Source: Bacillus sp. V3B
Lineage (GTDB): Bacteria > Bacillota > Bacilli > Bacillales > Cytobacillaceae
Length of the DNA stretch: 64,000 bases
Reading direction: 5' to 3'
NCBI RefSeq assembly: GCF_024494465.1
Contig: NZ_JAETXM010000014.1
Coordinates: 30,529 to 94,528 of the forward strand
Shown here: piece by piece, positions 54,885-62,429 of the stretch
Layout: each line of letters begins with the position of its first letter
How positions within the stretch are numbered: the first letter of the stretch is position 1
Translations under genes and position numbers: made by a program
The notes under the pieces: model-generated
What the model was told of the DNA's origin: nothing
Databases searched by the model: none
What the model saw: only the letters and a program-made list of their open reading frames with translations

Positions 54885-54958
54885 AGACCGAGGTAGACCG
54901 TTGGTGACCGTTCCGTAAGACCGCACGCAGCCACGTCGGATTCACAGATTTTAGACCG
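54885..54958 (+). repeat. Phased AGACCG direct repeats upstream of integrase
   Basis: AGACCG at 54885, 54895, 54918 and 54953, with TGACCG at 54905: the first three are 10 bases apart, one helical turn. Such arrays are typical of binding sites for integrase arms or an accessory factor. Function is inferred. Confidence 0.6.
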
Positions 54959-54981
54959 ATGAAAGGGAGCGAATTTAAGTT

Positions 54982-55956
54982 ATGATAGAAAAGCAAAAGA
55001 AAGTAAGGAAATACAATGTAGGAAAGTCATCTAGCAAAACAATGCGGTCTGCAAGCCTTGATACTATCTCAGGTTTGTATGAACGATTTTGCAATTACAA
55101 GCAGACTGAAGGAGTGTCACAACGCACACTGAAAGACTATCAGTCCCATTTTCATTATTTAATGAAGTTTCTAGATGATGAAGATATTAGCAGAAAAGAA
55201 ATGACCAGAGATGTATTCAGAGAATATATATCATGGATGTTATATGAACAAGGTTTATCCCCAGTAACAGTAAATGTCCGACTTAGAACTTTGAGAGCGT
55301 TCCTTCGATTTTGCTTCAAAGAGGGTTACATTGAACATCCTATTCATGAGGATTTAAAGATTTTGAGAACGCCGCAGGATTTGATTGAATCATTTACTGT
55401 AGAAGAAATAAGACAGTTGTTGTCAGTTATTGACAAAGAAAGTTATACAGGTTTCCGTGATGCACTAATTATTCAATTTCTATTAGATACGATGGTTCGT
55501 GTTTCCGAATTGGTTGCAATAAGAAGGGAAAATGTGAATCTAGATGATGGATTTGTGAAACTCGAAGCAACTGAAACAAAAACAAGACGTGCAAGACTAG
55601 TTCCATTATCGGCACGAACCATAGTAATATTAAAAGAATACTTGAAGGAAACAAAAGAATTTGAAAGCGAATATTTATTTCTAACTTATGAAGGAAGCCC
55701 GCTCTCAGCGGACACGGTTCGCTGGACATTACGTCAAATAGGACAGGCTACTAATATAACAAAAAAGAGAGTATCACCGCATACATTTCGCCATACGGGA
55801 GCATTGCTCTACATTATGAATGGTGGAGACCCGTTCTCTTTACAGAAAATTCTTGGTCACTCCGATATGTCAATGACTCGAAAATATATACAAATGACAG
55901 ATATTGATGTAAAAGCACAACATGATATGTTTTCACCCTTGAATAGTATATTCTAA
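54982..55956 (+). CDS. Tyrosine recombinase/integrase
   Basis: A 324-residue site-specific recombinase. The SAM-like N-terminal domain (28-115) is followed by the catalytic domain (about 135-320), with Arg in DTMVRVSELV, Lys in the TETKTRRARLVPLS strand, HTFRHTGALL, LGHSDMSMT and tyrosine in RKYIQM. ATG 54982 follows AAAGGGAG. It lies 170 bases after tRNA-Sec, the usual position of an integrase relative to a tRNA target site, with phased repeats in between. XerC/D-like ends suggest a mobile-element integrase. Confidence 0.9.
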   Translation: MIEKQKKVRKYNVGKSSSKTMRSASLDTISGLYERFCNYKQTEGVSQRTLKDYQSHFHYLMKFLDDEDISRKEMTRDVFREYISWMLYEQGLSPVTVNVRLRTLRAFLRFCFKEGYIEHPIHEDLKILRTPQDLIESFTVEEIRQLLSVIDKESYTGFRDALIIQFLLDTMVRVSELVAIRRENVNLDDGFVKLEATETKTRRARLVPLSARTIVILKEYLKETKEFESEYLFLTYEGSPLSADTVRWTLRQIGQATNITKKRVSPHTFRHTGALLYIMNGGDPFSLQKILGHSDMSMTRKYIQMTDIDVKAQHDMFSPLNSIF

Positions 55957-56194
55957 GATTGTATTAAAGGGTTAACAGGTTTAGGGGATGGGGAAACTCA
56001 TCTCTTTTGTGTATAACGGGGGCTATTTTCCACATTTTATGTCTTCTATATTATGAGAAGGGTGGGTAGTACCTGTATCTACACGATAAAGTTTTTTTAA
56101 TGAGTCCGATACGATGTGGATACTTTTACATTAACGTAGGAGCAGTCACATGGCTGTTTTTTTCTTTTTTATCAAAAGAGTCGAAGGTAATTTA

Positions 56195-57193
56195 CTACTC
56201 TATTTGTTTATGCTCTGAATTGAAGAGATATACTCCTTGCCAATTTAATATTTCCCTTTCCTTCAAGTATTTATCTAGTATAGAGTCGATATTATCAAAC
56301 TCCCAATATGGGATAACAAGTACTCTTATATTATTACTTAAACAGTAATTTCTTTTAATACCATCTGTTAATTGTGCTCTCTCTAGTTTGCCTCTTCCAC
56401 CCCAACCTTTTACAGCTTTATAGTGGTGAATGCCGTGGAATTCAATCAAAGTTAGAATACTTTCATCTTCATTGAATACAGCATAGTCAAATGGCAATAC
56501 TCTTTTGTGCCTACAGTCTTTAAAGCCTTTAAATTCTTTAATAAATCTAAATGAGTTTTTAGTTAACCATTCCATAATAGCACGCTCACCTTTAGAGTCA
56601 CTGCAATACACACATCGTTTCTTATGGTGATAGAAATTGTTAGGAGTCATATCTATTTCTTGTTCGCAAACAGTATGAAATAGTTTTATATTATTGTTTG
56701 CTCCATCCCAATCGCCAAGTACAATGTATTCATCTTTGACTTGTTCATATACTCTAGCTTTAAATTCTTCTGTTGTTAAAGATAGTTTATCAGCCATCCT
56801 TTTATATCTACATTCTTTGTTGCTACATCTATCTCCACGATGTATAAAGTTCTTTGGAGTAACCTCGAATGGCTTTCCGCATTCTTTATGAATCATAGTA
56901 ATATTAGTATTGGTATTAATATACTCACTAACTACTTGATACTCGTCACCAACAAGGTCGAATACCTCTTTCTTGAATTGCTCTAGAGTTCTCTTCTTAT
57001 AACCAAAGCAGTGAGGACATCTTTGACCACTTTTAAAATTATCGGGTCTCATTGTAAATGGTTGTCCACATAATTGATGAAACATTTCAATTTCAACTTT
57101 AGCTTTGACATATTCTCCAAGAACTTCGTATTCATCTCCTGTTGATTCAAATACTTCTTGTTTAAACTGTTCTGTTGTTTTAGCTTTTCCCAT
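56195..57193 (-). CDS. Treble-clef repeat protein with C-terminal VSR-like endonuclease domain
   Basis: A 332-residue protein; ATG 57193 after GAAAGGTAACT. Three repeats of about 55-60 residues (5-60, 66-125, 137-195) each end in Cys pairs (CPHC, SNKEC, CVYC) and share the F-EVF--GDEY--L--Y pattern seen in DUF723 proteins of phages and other mobile elements. The C-terminal part (200-332), ERAIMEWL, LPFDYAVF, IEFHGIHHY and VLVIPYW, resembles the PD-(D/E)XK/VSR nuclease fold used by homing endonucleases. The activity is predicted, not shown. It is oriented towards the integrase. Confidence 0.7.
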   Translation of the reverse strand: MGKAKTTEQFKQEVFESTGDEYEVLGEYVKAKVEIEMFHQLCGQPFTMRPDNFKSGQRCPHCFGYKKRTLEQFKKEVFDLVGDEYQVVSEYINTNTNITMIHKECGKPFEVTPKNFIHRGDRCSNKECRYKRMADKLSLTTEEFKARVYEQVKDEYIVLGDWDGANNNIKLFHTVCEQEIDMTPNNFYHHKKRCVYCSDSKGERAIMEWLTKNSFRFIKEFKGFKDCRHKRVLPFDYAVFNEDESILTLIEFHGIHHYKAVKGWGGRGKLERAQLTDGIKRNYCLSNNIRVLVIPYWEFDNIDSILDKYLKEREILNWQGVYLFNSEHKQIE

Positions 57194-57214
57194 AGTTAGA
57201 GTTACCTTTCGCAA

Positions 57215-57853
57215 AAGAATTAGTTAATTTTTTAATATCATCATTAATTTACAATTTTATAAGAATTTAATCGCCTAAGCAAAAGTTCCAATATTTTGAC
57301 AGGTTTGTATATTACTAAGTTACTGTGTTACTAATTAATTAGTCCATGTATATTTATTAGGTGTCTACTGGTATTAATATTTAGGGTTAGCTTATAAAGA
57401 TAATATTCATCACAAAACGTTTTACTAAAGCAATTTGACTGAGGATGCTTATTCTCTTTAATATAAATAAAGTATATTCAACATATTGTTCTTTGTTTTG
57501 AAAAAGGTAGGTAGTACATTAATCCACACAATACGGTGTAAAAAATTCCGATACGAGACGGATAATATTAACAAACCAATATTGTTAATTATTACAAGTG
57601 AATCTCATAAATCATACTCAATCCATTGATGCTGTGGGGTTGGAAGCAATTTAGTGTGTTGTTTCAACACTAGAGGTTGAGTGTGATAGAATAAAGGACA
57701 TTCGCTTCGCTCACTGCTACCGCCTCCCTATGGTCGTTGGTGGGACGCTCCCTTCGGTCACTTCGCCGCCTAAAGGTGTCGACCCTATCAATCTCAAACT
57801 TTAAAAAGAAAAATTAAATGCCTTAAAACACTTGTAATATCCAGGTTGTTAAG
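57215..57853. other. Long intergenic stretch with GC-rich structured island
   Basis: No convincing gene. Bases 57690-57790 are GC-rich and contain TTCGCTTCGCTCACTG and TTCGGTCACTTCGCCG, flanked by TTGAGTGTGATAG and CTATCAATCTCAA as imperfect outer arms. This could be a structured RNA or a replication or transfer origin-like structure of the mobile element. Confidence 0.45.
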
Positions 57854-57936
57854 GGTTAAAAAAATCGTGCAACTTTTGACATAATATTAATATATAACCC
57901 TAATTATATTACGACAAAAGATGCACGATTTTAACC
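57854..57936. repeat. Inverted repeat flanking a possible promoter
   Basis: GGTTAAAAAAATCGTGCA (57854-57871) and TGCACGATTTTAACC (57922-57936) are complementary over 15 positions, with three extra A residues on the left. TTGACA at 57876-57881 lies between. It precedes the unrecognised gene at 58036 and may be its operator or a replication structure. Confidence 0.6.
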
Positions 57937-57990
57937 AATCTAAATCATTAGCAAAAAAACTAACTAAACTATGAAAGGGGAGAATTAAAT

Positions 57991-58011
57991 GTGGTGCATC
58001 TGATGCACCAC
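57991..58011 (+). promoter_or_regulatory. Hairpin behind a minimal ORF upstream of the 58-kb gene
   Basis: GTGGTGCAT-CTG-ATGCACCAC is a perfect 9-bp hairpin. A good ribosome site AAAGGGGAG precedes ATG 57989, which opens a four-codon frame MWCI ending at TGA 58001. The gene at 58036 starts 35 bases later, so the small frame may regulate its translation. Confidence 0.5.
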
Positions 58012-58035
58012 CTCTATTGAAAAGGAAGATGTATA

Positions 58036-59205
58036 GTGGAAAAAGTATTTACATTAGCAGAGTTGGTTGAGGAATATGGAACAACTGTTCAAAAGGAATC
58101 ATTCAAGAAGAATGGGAATCTAAATAAACGTTCATTTGATTCAATAATCAAATCAGTTGAGCAAGACTGGGAGTCCCACATAGTTGAAGGAAGAGGCTCA
58201 AAACGGAAAATCACATGCAGTGGAAGACATGAAGTTAAAGCAATGAACAAAGATGGTCGTGTAAGAAGCGGTCGTGAACAAGTTGAACATAGAATCCCGA
58301 TGGATATAATTGTAGCGACTCACTTGGAATACGATATGACGGAAAAAGCCAGTATGAGTTTAGGTAAATGGGCAGTTGAATTTGGACTAATCACTAAGCT
58401 TGAATATGACCTATTATGTTCTAGACACAGCAGTGAGATACGTCAGAAGCATATTGGTATGACTATTGAAAGTGGCATTATTGAAGAAGACCAAACGAAG
58501 CTATTAGATGAATTTACACAGCACTGCCTTGAGATATATGGGCAATTGGCTAAAACCTTAGAGCATATGAAGAAATGCGGTATCATCTTATTCTATGAGA
58601 ACTGGATGGGATATGGTAAAGATGGAAAGGTCAGTATCAATCCCGAAATAATGAAGCAAATTCAAAAAACTAGACGTGGCTTGATGAAAAAGCATGATGT
58701 TGTTGAATTCAATCTAATTGCACATTATAATGCTAAAAAAGTTAAAAACTTCAAGCGTGAATGGAAACAGGCATTAGCTGAAGTTAAGGACCAAAATGGT
58801 AATATCATGGGAATCGAGTTGTACTGGAAGGAATACGCTATAATATTGAAAGCTACAAGCAAAGCTGTTCAAAGATACTTGAAGACGTATTGCGTTGAAG
58901 CATTAGAAGCATATATGAATGATAGTGACCTTTTTACAAGAGAAAGTGAAACGGATTATGTGCTAAAGCGTAAAGCTAATATCATGAAGAAGGCTGAGAA
59001 ACGCCACAAGCAGAAACTTAAGGAATACAAGCAGAAGATTGAGTTTGCCACTGCAGAAGATGAAGAAATAATTAGACACTTCTACACACAGCAGGAACTT
59101 GAGGATATCATTGCAGGATATGACCTAGGCGTTAAGAGGTTGCACCTGCAGAAGCTGTATTGTATATGGAGCGGATGGGACAGCTATTCGATTTGTATAA
59201 CCTAA
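58036..59205 (+). CDS. Unrecognised 389-residue protein of the mobile segment
   Basis: A 389-residue, charged, helical protein starting at GTG 58036 after AAAGGAAG. The N-terminus FTLAELVEEYGTTVQKESFK looks like a helix-turn-helix or DNA-binding start. Later segments include basic REQVEHRIPMDIIVATHLEY and a long coiled helix MKKAEKRHKQKLKEYKQKI. No catalytic motif is visible. Its place next to an inverted repeat, integrase and mobile-type nuclease suggests a replication or regulatory role, but I do not recognise it. The C-terminus SGWDSYSICIT is atypically hydrophobic and may be altered. A terminator follows. Confidence 0.55.
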   Translation: MEKVFTLAELVEEYGTTVQKESFKKNGNLNKRSFDSIIKSVEQDWESHIVEGRGSKRKITCSGRHEVKAMNKDGRVRSGREQVEHRIPMDIIVATHLEYDMTEKASMSLGKWAVEFGLITKLEYDLLCSRHSSEIRQKHIGMTIESGIIEEDQTKLLDEFTQHCLEIYGQLAKTLEHMKKCGIILFYENWMGYGKDGKVSINPEIMKQIQKTRRGLMKKHDVVEFNLIAHYNAKKVKNFKREWKQALAEVKDQNGNIMGIELYWKEYAIILKATSKAVQRYLKTYCVEALEAYMNDSDLFTRESETDYVLKRKANIMKKAEKRHKQKLKEYKQKIEFATAEDEEIIRHFYTQQELEDIIAGYDLGVKRLHLQKLYCIWSGWDSYSICIT

Positions 59206-59235
59206 AAGCCTATAGCAATTAATAATACTTTGAAG

Positions 59236-59262
59236 GAGTCTCTTAATTGAGGCTCTTTTTTT
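59236..59262 (+). terminator. Terminator after the 58-kb gene
   Basis: GAGTCTC and GAGGCTC pair over TTAATT, followed by seven T residues. Confidence 0.75.
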
Positions 59263-59499
59263 GTATGTTGGAGCGGATGATTGGACGTAGTCGGATTCAA
59301 GGCATCGATATACAAACTAATAAAACCCGTCTTTTAATAAGCTATTTCGATTGTGAAGGAATATACTTAAACTCCCTCAGATAGATTCGGTTTACTCGTA
59401 AATGCTCGCTTATTCGCAGGATTTCAAACCACTTCTAAGAACAATGACGGATAAATGGAATGAGTATTGATAATAAAGGCTACATGAAGGCATGCGGGA

Positions 59500-59781
59500 A
59501 TAGAGGAGTCAATATAAACTCCATTTACTTCCATATACTGCACGCATTCTCCACGCCGCCCCTGGAGGCTTTCCCTCCCATGTCTCAACGGGTCTTTTGC
59601 CCTCTCATTCCTTCGTCATGCCTATCCAAGGGGTGGAGGCCGGTTTTGCTATAGGAATGGGTCTGTGCCCTTGTGTTTAAGTATCCCAGTACTCCGTGCT
59701 TTCTTTGAGATCCTACGAATAAGCCAACATTCAATAAAGTAACTTTTGCTGTTTCATATGTTCAGTTATAAGGTAATTAAC
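59500..59781 (-). other. GC-rich flank downstream of the IS110 transposase
   Basis: On the minus strand this follows the transposase stop. Bases 59550-59650 are far richer in GC than the neighbourhood and contain runs such as GGCCTCCACCCCTTGG and AGGCGGCGTGG. IS110-group elements carry a non-coding bridge RNA in a terminal region. This is a candidate for it or for an element end; the exact ends are unresolved. Confidence 0.35.
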
Positions 59782-61056
59782 TTATGCTGCTAAAGGTGCC
59801 AAAGGGTGTACTTTTTCTGCACTATAGGGTTCATTACGTCGGGCAATTCCTACTATCATTCTTGCAAACTTACCAATCAGCTTCATGATAGATTTCATTT
59901 TCTTCATCTTTTTCACTTTGACATTGTGGGCATGAATTTCTCTGAACTCAGGATTGTTCATCACAAGACACATGGTTGCTAGGTATAAGAATCGCCGTAG
60001 ACAAGACCTTCCTCTCTTAGAAATGACAATTTGTCCTTTCCATTTACCAGAGCTGGCCTCAACTAGATGTAAACCTGCATGTCGTAATAGAGAATTGCCA
60101 TGAGCGAATTTACTTAGATCACCTGTTTCACCTAAAATTCCACCTAACATTACGTTTGTTAATCCTTTAATACTAAGTAGTTTATCGGTAAAAGTAATAC
60201 TTTCAAGAGCTCCAGATACTTCTGTGTCTACTATTTCCAATTGGGTTGTGGCAAGGTCGAATTCTTCAAGTAATTGTTTTAGGTGTAATTTATATGCATC
60301 AGGTGCTTTATCATTACCAACAGAATTCTTAGCTAATTTACTGAGTGCTTCGGCTTTTTTTATACCAGGTTGACGCTTCATCACCGTTCTCCACCCTTTA
60401 ACGATATCCGTAGCTTCCATCGAACGTAATTCTTTCGGTGTAGGGAATAAACGGAGAGTAGCGATTGCCCCTTTACATGTAACGTCTTTGAAAACTTGTC
60501 TAAGTTCAGGAAAAATAATATCAATCCAACGATGGATTTGGTTCTTAGCGCTGACCAATCGTTTAACTATGGCATCTCGGTTAGACATCAATACCCTTAG
60601 TTTTTCGAAAGCCTCTGTAGTTGGACGAATAAAGGAATAGTATCCATTCTTCACCATATCAGCGATAACTAGAGCATCTTTTTTGTCACTTTTGGACTGG
60701 GTATTATCTCTGTTTTCTTTGTTCTTTTTAACAAGATGGGGATTAACGGTTACCACATCAATATTTCGATCGTAAAGCCATTGGGACAGGTTTAACCAAT
60801 AATGCCCTGTAGGTTCCATGCCAACGATTTCAGTATCAAGACCTTTCGAGTTTTTTAACTTGTTAATTCAATCTAGTAACCTCGCAAAACCATCTTCGTT
60901 ATTTTCAAAAGACAGGGGATCACCGACCACAATACCACGATAATTTACAGCTCGTGCCACATGTGTTTGTTGAGCAATGTCTACACCAACAACGAGATGT
61001 TTATCGGAAATTCTTTCAATTAGTTGATTTTGTTTGTCTTGCATTTTAAACTTCAT
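59782..61056 (-). pseudogene. IS110-family transposase interrupted by an in-frame TGA
   Basis: The N-terminal 62 codons (61056-60871) have the DEDD nuclease start HLVVGVDIAQQTHVAR and stop at TGA (60870-60868). The same frame continues INKLKNSKGLDTEIVG, then GMEPTGHYW and KSDKKDALVIADM, giving the Asp-Glu-Asp-Asp set. The C-terminal Tnp_20 domain has LLSIKGLTNVMLGGILGETG and ASSGKWKGQIVISKRG with its serine. A TGG to TGA change is the simplest explanation, so the element is probably inactive. The rest of the frame is undamaged, so decay is recent. No inverted repeats are expected in this family. Confidence 0.85.
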
Positions 61057-61285
61057 ATAAGGGCTTCCTCCTTAGGATTTGAGTTATAGAGTGGTGTCTA
61101 TACTCTTATCTTACTGAGGGGCTCTATTTTTTTTCAAAGTTGAAATTAACGCACTACAGGAATGCTAACTAAGCAGGATAGCGGAAGAAGGATGTCCGAA
61201 AATGAGTTGTTACTATGTGGTAATAGAGGGATACTGCGAAGGTGATGATTTGGCAAGTCAATGTATTAACACAGGAGAAATGATG

Positions 61286-61308
61286 AAAAAAAGCGCCCTA
61301 GGGCGCTC
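61286..61308 (-). terminator. Terminator after the YjcZ-type gene
   Basis: AGCGCCCTAGGGCGCT is a perfect palindrome with T residues following on the minus strand. Confidence 0.8.
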
Positions 61309-61349
61309 TATTAGGAGAATATCAAAAAGTGTGTTGGAGGGTTTCCTAA

Positions 61350-61451
61350 TTAGTACATTCCACCTACAAATGCTGTTCCAACAATAATTAATAAAATGAA
61401 TAGAACAACAATTAACGCAAAATTGTTATCTTTTTTAACATAATCAGACAT
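61350..61451 (-). CDS. YjcZ-family sporulation peptide
   Basis: A 33-residue peptide, ATG 61451 after GGAGGTG on the minus strand. The sequence NFALIVVLFILLIIVGTAFV is one hydrophobic helix as in the YjcZ/YczN sporulation peptides; the N-terminus lacks their usual Gly-Tyr repeats and is MSDYVKKDN instead. A terminator follows. It is probably made in sporulating cells, by analogy with the family. Confidence 0.75.
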   Translation of the reverse strand: MSDYVKKDNNFALIVVLFILLIIVGTAFVGGMY

Positions 61452-61893
61452 AAGTTTCACCTCCAATCTTAGAGGATTACTATACTTTATGTTTTAGATA
61501 ACAGAAAGGGTTGGACGAACTTATTGAGAGAAACATACATTTTGTATTTATAGAATTTCAATGAAAGCATTTCGAGGACTTACTTGCTATGGTTGAAGGG
61601 ATAATGTGCAGTAGTCCAATTCCCGTAAAAAGCACAATTTTTATCATTTATATGTAACATATGCTATATGCGCTGACTTATTGATCAATAAAAGACCAAG
61701 CAGATAAGGTAAACCAAATTCTTAGAGTGTCGTTAAAATTGTATATATAACATTCAGAAGGGGATGCTGCCCCTTCTGAATGTCTACCAAATTTAGTACC
61801 TTAGCCCTTTCTGAAAAAAACAATGATGTAGCTACGTTGTTATACCATTAATGTTTTTTAATTACTGTTAAAATTATAAAAGTGATTTGATAC
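61452..61893. other. Intergenic region with one hairpin
   Basis: Between two minus-strand small genes. ACATTCAGAAGGGG and CCCCTTCTGAATGT (61750-61783) form a 14-bp stem that may end a transcript. I see no other gene-like feature. Confidence 0.55.
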
Positions 61894-62097
61894 TTAAAAA
61901 AAGAACAACGAGGCTAACAGTACTAAAGAAACAATAGCGAAAAATGGGAAGAATATTCCCCCAGATCCTGTACTAAGATAGACACCCTGTGGCGTAACAT
62001 ATTTTAGAGTACCCCGATAACATTTGCCATAACAATCCCTAATTTCCACAGGCCTACCTACATATCTACAAGCTGTGTGGTAGTGTGATTGTCCCAT
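61894..62097 (-). CDS. Small Cys/Tyr-rich protein with C-terminal helix, spore-type
   Basis: A 67-residue protein, ATG 62097 after AGGAGGACGG. The N-terminal part, YHTACRYVGRPVEIRDCYGK then CYRGTLKYVTPQGVYL, reads like a small beta-barrel (RPVEI...G...G.L..VTP..VYL), similar to LSm-like small proteins common in sporeformers. A hydrophobic helix IFFPFFAIVSLVLLASLFFF ends it. The combination suggests a membrane or coat-associated product. Function unknown. Confidence 0.6.
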   Translation of the reverse strand: MGQSHYHTACRYVGRPVEIRDCYGKCYRGTLKYVTPQGVYLSTGSGGIFFPFFAIVSLVLLASLFFF

Positions 62098-62429
62098 AAT
62101 TTTCCGTCCTCCTTTCTAATGTGACTATATTAATATATGAAATAGAAAAAAAAGTGTAGAGGACAAAGCTCTAAGGGTAATGCGGAATTTTAAATTTATG
62201 TAACTGTACGGTCAATAAAAGACGGTATTTAACAGTTTTTCTATTGGAGAATCCAGTCAACATGAATTAGAAATGAATCTTTCATGAATTAGAAATGAAT
62301 CTTTTCTAACTAAAATTGTCAGTACTATTTTTTAATGCGATTTATGTTTTACGTAATAGTTTAGTGACTTGTATTGCATAGTACTATCATTATATGAAAT
62401 GGAAAAGAAGGGTCTTGTTGAACTAATGG
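62098..62429. other. Intergenic region ahead of the intron
   Basis: It holds a perfect 22-bp tandem duplication CATGAATTAGAAATGAATCT plus TT (62261-62282 and 62283-62304), and then the intron 5' exon junction near 62429. I see no credible gene. Confidence 0.6.

Noticed and set aside
59460..59654. 64-codon frame in GC-rich DNA
   Set aside because: Proline-rich nonsense translation without ribosome site; better explained as structured non-coding DNA of the IS110 flank.
60868..61056. UGA in the IS110 gene as a selenocysteine codon
   Set aside because: The position is a likely Trp in relatives and no SECIS-like hairpin follows the UGA; a nonsense mutation is simpler.
61202..61387. 61-codon plus-strand frame
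   Set aside because: It is antisense to the YjcZ-type gene and its terminator and has no supporting ribosome site.
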